DNA from: Clostridiales bacterium
GTDB taxonomy: Bacteria; Bacillota; Clostridia; Peptostreptococcales; Anaerovoracaceae
DNA: 64,000 nt
NCBI GenBank assembly: GCA_009911365.1
Contig: QXXF01000021.1
Coordinates: 1-64,000 of the forward strand
Direction: 5' to 3'
Shown here: positions 1 through 9,980 of the stretch, one piece after another
Numbering within the stretch: the stretch's first letter is position 1
Layout of the letters: each line of letters starts with the position of its first letter
Position numbers and translations under genes: made by a program
Notes under the pieces: model-generated
What the model saw: only the letters and a program-made list of their open reading frames with translations
What the model was told of the DNA's origin: nothing
Databases searched by the model: none

Positions 1-110
1 AAGTATACGTTAACGGACATTTTTGCATATATTTCCATAATGGGTTTGATCATTCGATCTCCAATGGCTGCTTTATCTTCAAAGGATAAGCGATCATACT
101 GAGTTTTCAT
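1..110 (-). CDS. Hypothetical protein, 3' part cut by window edge
   Basis: A reading frame on the minus strand starts at an ATG at 108-110, just after an AAAAAAAGGA stretch that may serve as a ribosome binding site, and runs off the left edge. The visible product begins MKTQYDRLSFEDKAAIGDRM. The frame stays open upstream of this ATG to about position 166, so the true start could be earlier or this could be an internal piece of a broken gene. I do not recognise the family. The neighbouring DNA to 2.7 kb is full of decayed genes, so this may also be a remnant. Confidence 0.3.
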   Translation of the reverse strand, partial: MKTQYDRLSFEDKAAIGDRMIKPIMEIYAKMSVNVY

Positions 111-320
111 TCCTTTTTTTCTGCTTGGTAGTTCTATCCATCCAAAATCTGACAAAATTTTCTGTTGGTACTAGAGGAGAAAAATAATAACTTTGAGCAA
201 GCTGGCAGCCTAGCTGATATAGCCAGAGGAATTCATTGAAAGCGATGTCAAGGCATCTATGCGCACCTCTGTTTATTTTGAAAGCAAATTATAATATAGT
301 GCTTTCACGGAGGTGTTAAC

Positions 321-668
321 ATGAACATTCACGATAGATTGACGCAATTAAGAACCCACTTGGCTTTAACTACTCGTGCGTTTGGTGCTACTATTAATAT
401 GTCAGGGGTGCCATCACAAATATGGAAAAGGGTACCCGAAACATAACAGAGCGCACGATCCGCGACATATGCCGCGAATATCATGTGAACGCGGATTGGT
501 TGATCAATGGAGATGAGCCAATCTTCACAGACTGATCGAGGGATTTGGATATAGATGATGAAATTAAGAAGCCTTGTCAAACAATACAGCTTGCTCAGTG
601 ACGATGATAAGGACGTCATTAAGAAAATGATCAATGCCTTGGCTGAAAAGTATATGCCACACGAGTAA
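321..668 (+). pseudogene. Broken XRE-family repressor gene
   Basis: An ATG at 321 follows a GGAGG site and opens a protein beginning MNIHDRLTQLRTHLALTTRA, a typical helix-turn-helix repressor start. A one-base shift near 398-402 moves the rest (ITNMEKGTRNITERTIRDIC, then a segment with VNADWLINGDEP) to another frame. An in-frame TGA follows FTD near 532, and one extra base near 572 shifts the C-terminal part ending AEKYMPHE. Pieced together it would be a phage- or ICE-type Cro/C1-like regulator of about 115 residues. Three lesions make a functional product very unlikely. Confidence 0.7.
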
Positions 669-1199
669 AACGGCTAGAAGAGCGGGCTCCACTGAAAAGG
701 TTGCCCTGAAAGGGAAGCGGTGAAGGACCCTTAGATCTTAATGTTCAAGGACCATTCCCACCTTCACTTCCCGTTGGGCTTCATCCGGATCTATCTGCGA
801 TTGGTCGGGCAGATCAAATTATTTCCCGTCACATCTGTGATCATGGCGGTGTCCCAGATATCCTCTCGCAGTCACTCCTTTTCTACCTAATAAGCATCAC
901 CGTCTTTTATAATGTCCACTCGCTGGACTCCAGGTGCGACAGTGACGTTCCCTCGAGCTAACGTATTGGAAGTAATAAGAGACGTATTAAAGCGGATTAT
1001 ATATCACAATATTTCTAAAATTAATAAAATTCAATACGGGCAATATCAGATTCCGGAGAACAAACATAAAGAATATTTTGAAAAAATGGATTTAACTGGG
1101 ATGTTAAAAGTGCAAAATTTAGAAAGTAAGGATAATATAATGGAATATATTGGGAGTATAAAATACTTGTATTTATTTTATAAAAGAATATAATTTCAG
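669..1199. other. Accessory DNA without a convincing gene
   Basis: No gene is supported here. A short plus-strand frame at 912-1193 has AT-rich codons from about 970 on and ends just before the Fic remnant; it could be debris of the same gene, but no motif supports that. The part from 670 to 910 has no open frame of note and a clearly different base composition from the AT-rich stretch after it, which suggests a junction of two fragments near 960. Confidence 0.4.
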
Positions 1200-1409
1200 G
1201 TTAGTAATAGACTGATTTCCGTATTAGCCGAATTTCATGCAAGATATGAGGGCACACATCCTTTTCAAGACGGGAATGTAACACCAGATCGTTTGACTTT
1301 AAACCTTGGACTTATCCGTAACAGATATCCGGCAATCAATGTTAAGTTTGCTGACCGCAAACGCTATTATGATGATTTTGTGACTTTTGATCCCGCTTAT
1401 TTTATATAA
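1200..1409 (+). pseudogene. Fic-domain protein remnant (C-terminal part)
   Basis: An open stretch of 70 codons with no start encodes ISVLAEFHARYEGTHPFQDG followed by N. The HPFxDGN core of the Fic active-site loop is present. The expected GRTGR continuation is changed to VTPDRLT, so even the motif is damaged. Fic proteins transfer AMP or other nucleotides to target proteins; this fragment lacks the N-terminal half and cannot be active. Its 3' end overlaps the convergent nitroreductase gene by 13 bp. Confidence 0.7.
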
Positions 1410-1906
1410 TGAACCCGTTCTTCATCAAAAAAGCCTCTCGCCTCTGGCTCCTGATCCGGCACGCCGAGCGCTACGATCGCATAGGGAATACTATGGATCT
1501 GAAACATTTCCTGAACCTTCTTGACTCGATCCTCCAAAGGATATAACCCACACCAGCATGTTCCGTATCCCAGATCCATGGCTTGAAGCAACATGTTTTC
1601 CGTTGCCGCCCCGCAATCCTGCGGCCAAAAACCGCCATAGACTCCTGGCTGCAGATCCGGCCTTCCGCAGACCAGGATCGCTGCCGAGGCAGTTCTGAAC
1701 ATGCGGGCGTAAGGATGGATATCGATCAGCTCTTTGATCGTGTCTTGATTTTCTATTACCACGAACTCCCATGGCCGGGTATTTCCAGAGCTAGGAGCCA
1801 TCATGGCCGCCTCCAGCATGATTGTGATGTCTTTATGGGGAATTCGGATCCCTTCTTTGTATCTTCGGATGCTTCTCCGGGCTCTGATCGCTTCTGTGAT
1901 GTTCAT
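1397..1906 (-). CDS. Nitroreductase family protein
   Basis: A 169-residue flavoprotein of the nitroreductase superfamily, which reduces nitro compounds, quinones or similar acceptors with NAD(P)H on bound FMN. The N-terminal FMN-binding signature is visible (ITEAIRARRSIRRYKEG), then APSSGNTRPWEFVVI, and near residues 110-120 the Gly/Cys-rich MDLGYGTCWCGLYP. The length is typical of short single-domain members. I place the start at 1906 because GGAGG lies five bases before that ATG; the ATG at 1918 would overlap the same site. A promoter sits upstream at 1937-1965. The gene stands alone among decayed genes. Substrate cannot be told from sequence. Confidence 0.85.
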   Translation of the reverse strand: MNITEAIRARRSIRRYKEGIRIPHKDITIMLEAAMMAPSSGNTRPWEFVVIENQDTIKELIDIHPYARMFRTASAAILVCGRPDLQPGVYGGFWPQDCGAATENMLLQAMDLGYGTCWCGLYPLEDRVKKVQEMFQIHSIPYAIVALGVPDQEPEARGFFDEERVHYIK

Positions 1907-1936
1907 TGGTTCCTCCATAACCTGTTTATGGGGATC

Positions 1937-1965
1937 ATTATATATGATTTTTTATTACAAAACAA
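1937..1965 (-). promoter_or_regulatory. Promoter of the nitroreductase gene
   Basis: On the minus strand TTGTTT (1965-1960), a 17-base spacer and TATAAT (1942-1937) form a good housekeeping-sigma promoter about 30 bases before the nitroreductase start. Confidence 0.65.
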
Positions 1966-2034
1966 GGATATCTTAGGGAGTTCATTGTAATTTTAATTCG
2001 GTGTTTGACAGGTGGTGTTATATTAGGATATATC

Positions 2035-2063
2035 TTGACAATAAAGTAAATAAGTTATAGAAT
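2035..2063 (+). promoter_or_regulatory. Promoter without an intact gene
   Basis: TTGACA at 2035-2040, a 17-base spacer and TAGAAT at 2058-2063 fit a strong promoter. A second TTGACA lies 30 bases upstream at 2005-2010. The only downstream reading frame is the AlbA-type remnant at 2114. Confidence 0.5.
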
Positions 2064-2113
2064 TCCTGCAATCACATAAACGAAACCAATACTTTTCAAA
2101 CCAGGGATCAACG

Positions 2114-2612
2114 GTGTCTGAAAGCAGTGAAGTGGAAGTTTATTCACCAGGCGGCATGTGCGATGGTACAAAGGTGCAAGAGCGGGATCTGATGAATATG
2201 CCATCTAGGAGAAGGAACCCGATCATTGCGGATATTTTCAGTAGATTGAAATATATGGAACGCAGAGGTAGTGGTTTAAAAAAATTCTTGGCGAGTACCA
2301 GCAGCAGCCACAATATACAGAAATTATGAAACCGGTATTTAATTCAGATAATGACGCTTTTTTCTTAGTATTAAAGAATTTAAATTACAATACCGCAGCG
2401 ACAGAAACGAGTGGCAAAAACAGTTGAAAATAAAGAGACTGTGCTGCAATTTTTGGCCCTGAACGCACAAGCTGATGTTTCGGCAATCGCAGAGCGTTTG
2501 GACTTGAGTAAACAAAGAGCAAGGGCAATTTTAAAAGAAATGATGGCTGACTAAATGATCCGCAGCGAAGGAGAAAGCCGCTCCAGAGTTTACAAACTAA
2601 TAAAAGAAGTCA
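2114..2612 (+). pseudogene. Remnant of AlbA_2/winged-helix regulator
   Basis: The C-terminal part of a putative DNA-binding regulator of the AlbA_2 (Schlafen-like ATP-binding) family survives in several frames. The first frame gives VEVYSPGGMCDGT and then RRNPIIADIFSRLKYMERRG, a familiar core of these proteins. The next frame gives MKPVFNSDNDAFFLVLKNLN. The last part, LAIAERLDLSKQRARAIL-like, is a winged-helix segment (seen as SAIAERLDLSKQRARAILKE) interrupted by a TAA. The N-terminal ATP-binding-like half is missing. Frameshifts and stops make it a pseudogene. Confidence 0.65.
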
Positions 2613-2681
2613 TAAAAACAGGCTGCGTACAAGTAGTCATGGCCTGGATTTCCCTCTCAAAACAATCTGAAACTGATTTCC

Positions 2682-2711
2682 AAAACCTGCGAAATTTGCG
2701 GGTTTTATTTT
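2682..2711 (+). terminator. Intrinsic terminator before prfA
   Basis: AAAACCTGC pairs with GCGGGTTTT around the loop GAAATTT and is followed by ATTTT. It would end transcripts coming from the decayed region upstream. Confidence 0.6.
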
Positions 2712-2731
2712 CCCCCAAACAATGATATAAT
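2703..2731 (+). promoter_or_regulatory. Possible prfA promoter
   Basis: A perfect TATAAT at 2726-2731 has only a poor -35 match (TTTTAT at 2703-2708, spacer 17). It lies 50 bases before prfA and would drive the prfA-tsaC-rpiB group. Confidence 0.45.
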
Positions 2732-2781
2732 ATTAAGTTGAAAAATAAGGCTTAAAAAAGCCCAGAAAACAGGAGTTAAAC

Positions 2782-3843
2782 ATGTTTGATAAATTAGACT
2801 TTATCCTAGAAAAATACGAAGAGCTTTCACAGAAAGTTTCTGATCCAGAGGTCATCGGCAACCAGCCGGTATGGCAGAAATACGTGAAAGAAATGGGCGA
2901 AATGGAGCCAATCGTAAAGGGATATCGAGAATACAAAAAAGCCAAATCAGAGCTCAATGATGCTAAAGAAATGCTCGAAACCAACGATGAAGAGTTGAAA
3001 GAATTAGCTAAAATGGAAATTGGTGAACTAGAAGAGACCATCGAAAGGCTGGAAGAAGAGCTGAAAGTGCTATTGCTTCCAAAAGACCCGAACGATGATA
3101 AAAACGTCATCCTGGAGATTCGTGCCGGCACAGGCGGCGATGAAGCGGCTCTCTTTGGCAGCGACCTTCTGCGCATGTACAGCCGCTATGCGGAACGTCA
3201 GGGATGGAAGACCGAGATCATGGAAATCAACGAGACTGGGCTTGGGGGCATCAAAGAAGCGGTCATGCTCATCAAAGGAAAGGGTGCGTATTCCCGGCTG
3301 AAATACGAAAGCGGCGCACACAGGGTGCAGCGAGTGCCAGAAACAGAATCAAGCGGCAGAGTCCACACTTCCGCAGCCACAGTAGCGGTGCTGCCGGAAG
3401 TGGATGATGTGGAAGTGGACTTGAATCCAAACGACGTGCGGGTGGACGTTTACCGGGCATCCGGAAACGGCGGCCAGTGCGTAAACACTACGGACTCCGC
3501 TGTCAGGCTGACCCACGAACCGACAGGGCTGGTAGTTACCTGCCAGGATGAAAAATCCCAGATTAAAAACAAAGACAAAGCTTTCAAAGTCCTGCGTTCC
3601 AGGCTGTATGACCTGAAAATGCAGGAACAAAACGATGAAATCTCCGCACAGAGAAAAAGTCAGGTGGGGTCAGGAGACCGCAGCGAACGGATCAGGACTT
3701 ACAACTTTCCCCAGGGGCGAGTTTCCGAACACAGAACCGGCGTGACTATTTACAAGCTGGACTATTTCCTGGACGGAGATCTGGATGAAATCATAGACGG
3801 CCTGATCACCAGCGACCAGGCAGAAAAGATGAAGAATTTCTAA
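2782..3843 (+). CDS. prfA: Peptide chain release factor 1
   Basis: RF1 reads UAA and UAG in the ribosomal A site and triggers peptide release. The 353-residue length is normal. A coiled N-terminal domain (residues 1-105) precedes the release-factor core. The codon-recognition PxT motif is PET in [13 protein letters not shown], and the catalytic GGQ is in [19 protein letters not shown]1 proteins often have His after GGQ; here it is Cys. AGGAG precedes the ATG at 2782. The stop TAA shares its last base with the ATG of the next gene (TAATG), indicating translational coupling. prmC, the GGQ methylase that often follows prfA, is absent here. Confidence 0.97.
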   Translation: MFDKLDFILEKYEELSQKVSDPEVIGNQPVWQKYVKEMGEMEPIVKGYREYKKAKSELNDAKEMLETNDEELKELAKMEIGELEETIERLEEELKVLLLPKDPNDDKNVILEIRAGTGGDEAALFGSDLLRMYSRYAERQGWKTEIMEINETGLGGIKEAVMLIKGKGAYSRLKYESGAHRVQRVPETESSGRVHTSAATVAVLPEVDDVEVDLNPNDVRVDVYRASGNGGQCVNTTDSAVRLTHEPTGLVVTCQDEKSQIKNKDKAFKVLRSRLYDLKMQEQNDEISAQRKSQVGSGDRSERIRTYNFPQGRVSEHRTGVTIYKLDYFLDGDLDEIIDGLITSDQAEKMKNF

Positions 3844-4847
3844 TGAACACAAAGATTTTAACAGAAGAAAAGATAAAAGAGGCCGCAGCTATCATCAAAA
3901 ACGGCGGATTGGTGGCTTTTCCTACAGAGACCGTGTACGGTCTGGGGGCCAATGCGCTGGATCCGGAGGCGGTAGGAAAGGTTTATGAAGCAAAAGGACG
4001 GCCCAGCGACAACCCTATGATCGTCCACATTGCCAGAGCCAGCGATATCGGACAGCTGACACCAAGGCTCAGCCCTGACATCGTGACGCTGATCGAAAAC
4101 TTCTGGCCAGGCCCTCTTACCTTGGTAGTGAAGCGGAAAAAAGGCGTTCCTGATCGAACCACAGGCGGCCTGGACACTGTAGGAGTCCGCATGCCGGATA
4201 GCCAGTTGGCCTTAGAACTGATTGAATGGGCAGGCTGCCCTATTGCGGCACCCAGTGCCAATCTTTCCGGAAAACCGAGCCCAACGAGAGCCGAAGACGT
4301 GATCGAGGATCTTGACGGCAAGGTGGAGGCGATCTTAAAAGGTCCGGACTGCAGGGTAGGAATTGAATCCACGGTCCTGGACGTAAGCGGCGAAACGCCA
4401 ACCATTCTCAGGCCCGGAATCATTACCCCGGAAAACATCGAAGCGGCCATTGGAAAAAAAGTAGTGGTGGATCCGGCGCTTTACGTCAATCGGCCTAGAG
4501 ATGTGAGCGGCGAAGAATTCAAGCCAAAATCGCCGGGCATGAAATACAAGCATTATGCCCCAAAGGCGGATATGACAGTCATCGAGGGGAACCGGGACAA
4601 GGTCCAGGCAGAAATCGAAAGGCTGAAAGCTCTCAATGAAAGGCTGGGAAACAAAGTAGGCGTGATCCTCTTTGAAGAAAAAGCCTTTATTGAAGCTGCC
4701 CACGACTTCTTCGCCAAGTTGCGGGACCTGGATCGCCAGGAAGTGGACCTGATCCTCGCCGGTGCCCTCAGCGACACGGACGGCGTGGGCTTCGCGGTCA
4801 TGAACCGTATGCTGAAATCAGCAGGATACAATATCGTAAAAGTTTAA
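3843..4847 (+). CDS. tsaC: L-threonylcarbamoyladenylate synthase (TsaC/Sua5)
   Basis: This enzyme makes threonylcarbamoyl-AMP from threonine, bicarbonate and ATP, the first step of t6A37 formation in tRNAs that read ANN codons. The product is 334 residues, the long Sua5 type: a YrdC-like domain (about 1-200, with GGLVAFPTETVYGLGANALD and later PSANLSGKPSPT) joined by the linker KSPGMKYKHYAPKAD to a C-terminal Sua5 domain. It overlaps the prfA stop by one base and is followed 15 bases later by rpiB with its own RBS, so the three probably form one transcript. In Bacillus the equivalent gene is called ywlC. Confidence 0.95.
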   Translation: MNTKILTEEKIKEAAAIIKNGGLVAFPTETVYGLGANALDPEAVGKVYEAKGRPSDNPMIVHIARASDIGQLTPRLSPDIVTLIENFWPGPLTLVVKRKKGVPDRTTGGLDTVGVRMPDSQLALELIEWAGCPIAAPSANLSGKPSPTRAEDVIEDLDGKVEAILKGPDCRVGIESTVLDVSGETPTILRPGIITPENIEAAIGKKVVVDPALYVNRPRDVSGEEFKPKSPGMKYKHYAPKADMTVIEGNRDKVQAEIERLKALNERLGNKVGVILFEEKAFIEAAHDFFAKLRDLDRQEVDLILAGALSDTDGVGFAVMNRMLKSAGYNIVKV

Positions 4848-4862
4848 ATAAGGAGAGGATTT

Positions 4863-5294
4863 ATGAAGATAGCCATAGCCAGCGACCACGGAGGTTATTT
4901 ATTAAAGGAAGAAATCAAAAAATATCTGAATCAGAGAAATATCGATGTGTTGGATCTAGGCACGGATTCCGAAGAATCCGTGGATTATCCGGAATTCGGA
5001 CATGCCTGCGCGGAGGCGGTGGTTTCCGGGAAAGCGGACAGAGGCATTGTCTGCTGCGGCACAGGCATCGGCATCTCCATTGCTGCCAACCGGGTGAAAG
5101 GTATCCGCTGCGCCCTCTGTACAGATACGGGTATGGCGGAACTGACCAGAAAACACAACGATTCCAACATACTAGCCATGGGCGGCAGGACCACGGACGC
5201 GGCTACGGCCCTAGCCATCACCAAAACCTGGCTGGACACGGAATTTGAAGGCGGCCGGCACCAGCGCCGGATCGACATGCTTGACCGTTATTAA
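4863..5294 (+). CDS. rpiB: Ribose-5-phosphate isomerase B
   Basis: A 143-residue cytosolic sugar-phosphate isomerase of the RpiB/LacAB family that interconverts ribose-5-P and ribulose-5-P. The N-terminal [13 protein letters not shown], the active-site Cys in [20 protein letters not shown], and [12 protein letters not shown] are the family hallmarks. AGGAGAGG lies before the ATG. Its place between tsaC and upp is common in Firmicutes and links it to nucleotide and PRPP supply. A ~70-base gap separates it from upp. Confidence 0.95.
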   Translation: MKIAIASDHGGYLLKEEIKKYLNQRNIDVLDLGTDSEESVDYPEFGHACAEAVVSGKADRGIVCCGTGIGISIAANRVKGIRCALCTDTGMAELTRKHNDSNILAMGGRTTDAATALAITKTWLDTEFEGGRHQRRIDMLDRY

Positions 5295-5365
5295 TCGCAA
5301 TCAATATAAATCACCAAAGCACAAGGGCTAGTGAACTGGCTCAGGTCCGAAAGAGAGGTAAAACA

Positions 5366-5995
5366 ATGGGCAAAGTATACGTATTTGATCATCCGTTAAT
5401 TCAGCACAAAACAGCAATGATCCGAAAGGAAGAGACCAGTGTCAAAGATTTCCGCGAGCTGGTAAAGGAAATCGCCATGCTCATGGGCTACGAAGCAACA
5501 AGGAGCCTTCCGCTAGAAGAAGTGAAGATCACTACGCCGATGTGTGAAACCAACGTCAACATGCTGAAGGGCGAAGATATCGCCATCGTGCCGATCCTGC
5601 GTGCGGGCCTGGGCATGGTGGACGGGATGCTGGCCCTGGTTCCCAATGCGAAAGTGGGACACATCGGACTTTACAGGGATCCAGACACCCACGAGCCAGT
5701 AGAATATTACTGCAAGCTTCCAAATGACATCGAAAAGCGGGAAATCTTTGTCGTGGATCCGATGTTGGCAACAGGGGGAAGTGCTGCGGCGGCCATTAAC
5801 TTTATCAAAGCTAGAGGCGGAAAAAAGATCATTTTCATGTGCCTCATCGCTGCGCCGCAGGGAATCGAAGTGCTGCAAAAGGAGCATCCTGACGTGGACA
5901 TCTTTATCGCGGCCAAGGATGAAGGGCTGGATGAACATGCTTATATACTTCCAGGACTGGGAGATGCGGGCGACCGGCTGTATGGAACAAAATAA
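5366..5995 (+). CDS. upp: Uracil phosphoribosyltransferase
   Basis: UPRTase salvages uracil with PRPP to UMP. The 209-residue length is standard. The PRPP-binding loop is seen as [20 protein letters not shown] (about residues 128-147), and uracil recognition lies in the C-terminal [25 protein letters not shown] is placed before the ATG. It follows rpiB and precedes tyrS by 18 bases, so tyrS is probably co-transcribed. Nothing is unusual. Confidence 0.96.
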   Translation: MGKVYVFDHPLIQHKTAMIRKEETSVKDFRELVKEIAMLMGYEATRSLPLEEVKITTPMCETNVNMLKGEDIAIVPILRAGLGMVDGMLALVPNAKVGHIGLYRDPDTHEPVEYYCKLPNDIEKREIFVVDPMLATGGSAAAAINFIKARGGKKIIFMCLIAAPQGIEVLQKEHPDVDIFIAAKDEGLDEHAYILPGLGDAGDRLYGTK

Positions 5996-6013
5996 TCAAT
6001 TTTGGAGGAAACT

Positions 6014-7339
6014 ATGAACTTTATACCTGACAGTGTCAGCGAACATACCAACGTATATGACGTGCTCAAAGAGCGGGGATTCATCGAACAGACAACGGAC
6101 GATGAATCCATCCGGGAACTGCTGGGCAAAGAAAAGATCCGTTTTTACATTGGATTCGACCCTACGGCGGATTGTCTTCACGTAGGACATTTCATGCAAG
6201 TCATCATCATGATGTACATGCAGAAATACGGCCACACGCCAGTGGTCCTTATCGGCGGCGGCACCGGCATGATCGGTGATCCTTCTGGAAGGACGGACAT
6301 GCGGCAGATGATGAGCCTGGAAACCATTCAGCACAACTGTGACCAGTTCAAAAAACTCTTTGATCAGTTCATTGACTTTGATGATGAATGGAACTACGCT
6401 GGAAACGACGGCGTTTACAAACCAGGAAAGGAAAACAAAACACCGGCTGCTGGAAAGGCAGTCGCAGTCAACAACGCAGAATGGCTCAGGCCACTGAATT
6501 ACGTGGAGTTCATTCGCGAAGTGGGTAGGCATTTCAGCGTCAATAACATGCTGCGCGCTGAATGCTTCAAGCAGAGGATGGAAAAGGGTCTTTCCTTTCT
6601 AGAATTCAACTATATGCTGATGCAAAGCTATGACTTCATGGTCATGGCCAGGGATTTTGACGTGAAAATGCAGTTCGGCGGAAACGACCAGTGGTCCAAC
6701 ATCCTGGGCGGCATTGAACTGACGAGAAAAGCCTGCGACAAGCAGGTCTACGGCATGACCTTCTCCCTGCTGACCACCAGCGAAGGCCAGAAAATGGGCA
6801 AGACCCAAAAAGGCGCGCTGTGGCTCAATGCGGAAAAGACTTCGCCGTACGAATTTTATCAGTACTGGAGAAACGTGGCGGACGCTGACGTGGAAAAATG
6901 TCTGCGCATGCTCACCTTCCTGCCAATGGATGAAGTGCGGAGACTGGCTTCCCTGAAAGATCAGGAGATCAACAAGGCCAAGGAAGTCCTGGCTTATGAA
7001 GTGACCAAGCTGGTTCACGGCGAGGAAGAAGCTAGAAAAGCTCAGGAGGGCGCAAGAGCAGCCTTTGGCGGCGGCGGAAACCTGGACAACATCCCAAAGG
7101 TGGAGAAAGCCAAAGCTGATTTTGAAGGCGAAGGCATGGGCGTGGTGACCTTTATCAAAGAACTGGGTCTGGTACCAAGCAACCGGGAAGGCTTTATGAC
7201 CATCGAACAGGGCGGCCTGAAGCTGGACGGTGAAAAGGTGACGGACAAGAAGATGATGATCACGGCGGACACGTTCAAAGACGGAAAGCTGCTGGTGGAA
7301 AAAGGAAAGAAGAAAAAGCTGGTAGTGGAACTGAAATAA
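6014..7339 (+). CDS. tyrS: Tyrosyl-tRNA synthetase
   Basis: A class I synthetase that charges tRNA-Tyr. The 441-residue product has the HIGH-type motif HVGH in [13 protein letters not shown], the KMSKS-type loop KMGKTQKG, and a C-terminal S4-like RNA-binding domain. I start at the ATG at 6014 because TTGGAGGAA is placed correctly before it; the upstream in-frame TTG at 6002 overlaps that RBS. A terminator follows at 7356. No T-box is seen upstream; the gene appears to be read from the upp promoter, which is uncommon for a Firmicutes tyrS. The [10 protein letters not shown] segment is typical of the TyrRS family. Confidence 0.95.
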   Translation: MNFIPDSVSEHTNVYDVLKERGFIEQTTDDESIRELLGKEKIRFYIGFDPTADCLHVGHFMQVIIMMYMQKYGHTPVVLIGGGTGMIGDPSGRTDMRQMMSLETIQHNCDQFKKLFDQFIDFDDEWNYAGNDGVYKPGKENKTPAAGKAVAVNNAEWLRPLNYVEFIREVGRHFSVNNMLRAECFKQRMEKGLSFLEFNYMLMQSYDFMVMARDFDVKMQFGGNDQWSNILGGIELTRKACDKQVYGMTFSLLTTSEGQKMGKTQKGALWLNAEKTSPYEFYQYWRNVADADVEKCLRMLTFLPMDEVRRLASLKDQEINKAKEVLAYEVTKLVHGEEEARKAQEGARAAFGGGGNLDNIPKVEKAKADFEGEGMGVVTFIKELGLVPSNREGFMTIEQGGLKLDGEKVTDKKMMITADTFKDGKLLVEKGKKKKLVVELK

Positions 7340-7355
7340 GATTTTGACAAGCAAG

Positions 7356-7379
7356 GCCGGGTAGGATTGCCCGGCTTTT
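7356..7379 (+). terminator. Intrinsic terminator after tyrS
   Basis: GCCGGG and CCCGGC pair around TAGGATTG, followed by TTTT. It sits 17 bases after the tyrS stop. Confidence 0.8.
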
Positions 7380-7563
7380 GCTGTAGGAAAAACCAGGGCC
7401 TTTCCAAGGAGCGTTTTCAGCGAGCGCTGATCCATATGACCTGGGCATAGGCACAGTGGCGCATGATTTCTTTTCCACTTTTTTTCTTGAGAAAAGGGAA
7501 GAATTTTTGCGAGAAATATGGTAAGATAGGTGTTAAACAAAACAAAGGGGATCAAAAGGGGAA

Positions 7564-8352
7564 ATGAATAGGAACGAGGAAAGTCCAGCGCTGAAAGCTC
7601 TGGTCGGCGTTCTGATTTTTCTGGTATTCGCTGGGTTTTATTTTTACCTGGCACCTTATGTCAGCGATGGAGTGGGCGATGGACAGGCCGACAGGCAAAC
7701 CGGAAGCATGAGTAGCGGTCAAGCCACTAGCGCGGAGGTGAGCCCTGCCTCTTCGGAAGACCAGACCCAGCCGTCGGCTGTTGACAAATCATCGGAATAC
7801 CTGACACTTGTCAACAAAACCCACGGCCTGAACAGGGCCTATGAGCCAGATGATCTGAGAACAGTCAGAGCCACGGCAAAAGACAGGGAGGCTGAATACC
7901 AGAAACTGCGCAAGGCCGCGGCCAAGGCTTTCAACGATTTGACCGCCGGGGCAAAAGAGGCGGGATGCACCATCAAGCTGACTACCGGATACCGGCCCTA
8001 TTCTTATCAAAAAGTGCTGTACAAGCAGTACATTGACATGGATGGGAAGGAGAAAGCAGAGCAGTACAGCGCAAAACCCGGCTACAGCGAGCATCAGACA
8101 GGCCTAAGCGCGGACGTGTCGTCGCCTTCTGTGGGGTACCAGCTAGTGAGAAAATACGGCAGGACGAAAGCGGGGACATGGCTGGCGGAGAATGGACACC
8201 GATACGGATTCATCATCCGTTATCCAAAGGGAAAAGAGAGCATTACAGGGTACGAGTACGAGCCGTGGCACATTCGTTATGTGGGGAAGGAAGCGGCAGC
8301 GGAAATTTATGAGCGGCAGCTGACTCTCGAGGAATATCTGGGAGAGTCATAA
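7564..8352 (+). CDS. Membrane-anchored D-Ala-D-Ala carboxypeptidase family protein (VanY-like)
   Basis: A 262-residue cell-wall peptidase of the VanY/DacB zinc M15B family. Residues 11-34 form one N-terminal membrane anchor (ALVGVLIFLVFAGFYFYLAP), then comes a Ser/Gln/Pro-rich linker to about residue 75, and then the catalytic domain outside the cell. The family motifs are present: YRPYSYQ, zinc-binding SEHQTGLSAD, and EYEPWHIRYVG with the third ligand. It probably trims the terminal D-Ala from peptidoglycan stems. Nothing links it to glycopeptide resistance; there are no vanRS or vanX genes nearby. It lies between tyrS and guaB with its own RBS (AAAGGGGAA). Confidence 0.88.
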   Translation: MNRNEESPALKALVGVLIFLVFAGFYFYLAPYVSDGVGDGQADRQTGSMSSGQATSAEVSPASSEDQTQPSAVDKSSEYLTLVNKTHGLNRAYEPDDLRTVRATAKDREAEYQKLRKAAAKAFNDLTAGAKEAGCTIKLTTGYRPYSYQKVLYKQYIDMDGKEKAEQYSAKPGYSEHQTGLSADVSSPSVGYQLVRKYGRTKAGTWLAENGHRYGFIIRYPKGKESITGYEYEPWHIRYVGKEAAAEIYERQLTLEEYLGES

Positions 8353-8394
8353 GGCCGATGATATGATGTTTGGAGAAAGCAAGGAGGACAAGAT

Positions 8395-9906
8395 ATGGCA
8401 GTATATTTCAACGAACCATCCAGAACATTCAGTGAGTATTTGTTAGTGCCAGGGTATTCCTCAAAGGAATGCAGAGTGGACAATGTGAGCTTGAAAACGC
8501 CGGTGGTCAAATTCAAGAAAGGTGAGGAGTCTCAGATCAATATGAAGATCCCGCTAGTTTCTGCGATCATGCAGGCGGTATCAGATGACAATCTGGCGGT
8601 GGCTTTGGCAAAGGAAGGCGGCATTTCCTTTATCTTTGGCTCCCAGACCATCGAAAATCAGGCGGCCATGGTGAAGCGGGTCAAAGACCATAAGGCCGGA
8701 TTCGTGACCAGCGATGCGAACATCAGGCCAGAACAGACTCTGGGGGAATTGTTGGAATTGAAAAAGCGGACAGGCCATTCCACCACAGCGGTCACTGAGG
8801 ATGGAACGGCTGCCGGTAAACTGGTGGGCATCGTTACCAGTCGTGACTATCGGATCAGCAGGATGTCTTTAGAAACAAAAGTAAAAGAGTTCATGACACC
8901 TTTTGAAAAGCTGATTTATGTAAAAGAAGGGGCGAGTCTTTCCGAGGCCAATGATGTTTTGTGGGATAACAAGCTGAACACAGTCCCGGTTATTGATGAA
9001 AACCAGAGACTGACCCATTTTGTCTTCCGCAAGGATTACGATACGCACAAAGCTTATCCAAACGAACTGCTGGACGAGCACAAGCGTTACATGGTAGGCG
9101 CGGGCGTGAACACTCGTGACTATGCGGAGCGGATCCCGGCACTGGTAGAAGCGGGTGCGGATGTGCTTTGCATCGACTCTTCCGAAGGCTTCTCCGAATG
9201 GCAGAAGGATACCTTGGATTTTGTTCGTGAAAAATACGGAGATTCTGTAAAAATTGGCGCAGGAAACGTGGTGGACAAAGAGGGCTTCAATTATCTTGCG
9301 GAAGCAGGCGCGGACTTTATCAAGATCGGCATCGGTGGTGGCTCCATCTGCATCACCAGAGAGCAAAAGGGCATTGGCCGGGGCCAGGCCAGCGCGGTCA
9401 TCGAAGTGGCGCAGGCCAGGAATGAGTATTACAAGAAGACTGGCATCTACATCCCGATCTGTTCGGACGGTGGCATTGTTTATGATTATCACATGACCTT
9501 GGCACTAGCTATGGGCGCGGACTTCATCATGTTAGGTCGGTACTTCTCCCGGTTCGATGAATCACCGACGAACAAGCTGAACATCAATGGCAATTACGTA
9601 AAAGAATATTGGGGCGAAGGTTCCAACCGGGCCCGCAACTGGCAGCGTTACGACATGGGCGGCGACAGCAAGCTTTCCTTTGAAGAGGGCGTTGATTCCT
9701 ACGTTCCATACGCCGGTGCACTCAGCGACAACGTGCGCCACTCCCTGCAAAAGGTGAAATCCACCATGTGCAACTGCGGTGCGCTGACCATTCCGGAATT
9801 GCAGGAAAAAGCAAAGATGACCATCGTTTCTGCGACCAGCCTAGTAGAAGGCGGCGCGCACGATGTTATCCTCAAAGAAACTTCTAGCAGCAGCAATCTG
9901 CGGTAA
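8395..9906 (+). CDS. guaB: IMP dehydrogenase
   Basis: IMPDH oxidises IMP to XMP with NAD, the committed step to GMP. The 503-residue protein has a TIM-barrel core interrupted by two CBS domains (roughly residues 100-225, with [20 protein letters not shown] and [13 protein letters not shown]). The active-site loop is [20 protein letters not shown], where the Cys attacks IMP. The flap region includes [11 protein letters not shown]. This variant (GGGSICITR rather than GPGSICTTR) resembles the IMPDH subtype of many Clostridia. AAGGAGG precedes the ATG. A 12-bp-stem terminator follows. Together with guaA downstream it covers both steps from IMP to GMP. Confidence 0.95.
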   Translation: MAVYFNEPSRTFSEYLLVPGYSSKECRVDNVSLKTPVVKFKKGEESQINMKIPLVSAIMQAVSDDNLAVALAKEGGISFIFGSQTIENQAAMVKRVKDHKAGFVTSDANIRPEQTLGELLELKKRTGHSTTAVTEDGTAAGKLVGIVTSRDYRISRMSLETKVKEFMTPFEKLIYVKEGASLSEANDVLWDNKLNTVPVIDENQRLTHFVFRKDYDTHKAYPNELLDEHKRYMVGAGVNTRDYAERIPALVEAGADVLCIDSSEGFSEWQKDTLDFVREKYGDSVKIGAGNVVDKEGFNYLAEAGADFIKIGIGGGSICITREQKGIGRGQASAVIEVAQARNEYYKKTGIYIPICSDGGIVYDYHMTLALAMGADFIMLGRYFSRFDESPTNKLNINGNYVKEYWGEGSNRARNWQRYDMGGDSKLSFEEGVDSYVPYAGALSDNVRHSLQKVKSTMCNCGALTIPELQEKAKMTIVSATSLVEGGAHDVILKETSSSSNLR

Positions 9907-9947
9907 GGCTTGAGGCTGGCAAGAGAGGTATGTTTGTCAAGAGAGTC

Positions 9948-9980
9948 AGGCTGCCTGGGATCGCCCAGGCAGCCTTATTC
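9948..9980 (+). terminator. Strong intrinsic terminator after guaB
   Basis: AGGCTGCCTGGG and CCCAGGCAGCCT form a perfect 12-bp stem around ATCG, followed by TATTC. The U-run is short, but the stem is very stable. Confidence 0.8.

Noticed and set aside
7564-8352. Part of a vancomycin resistance cluster (VanY)
   Set aside because: No vanR, vanS, vanH, vanA/B or vanX nearby; chromosomal setting between tyrS and guaB.
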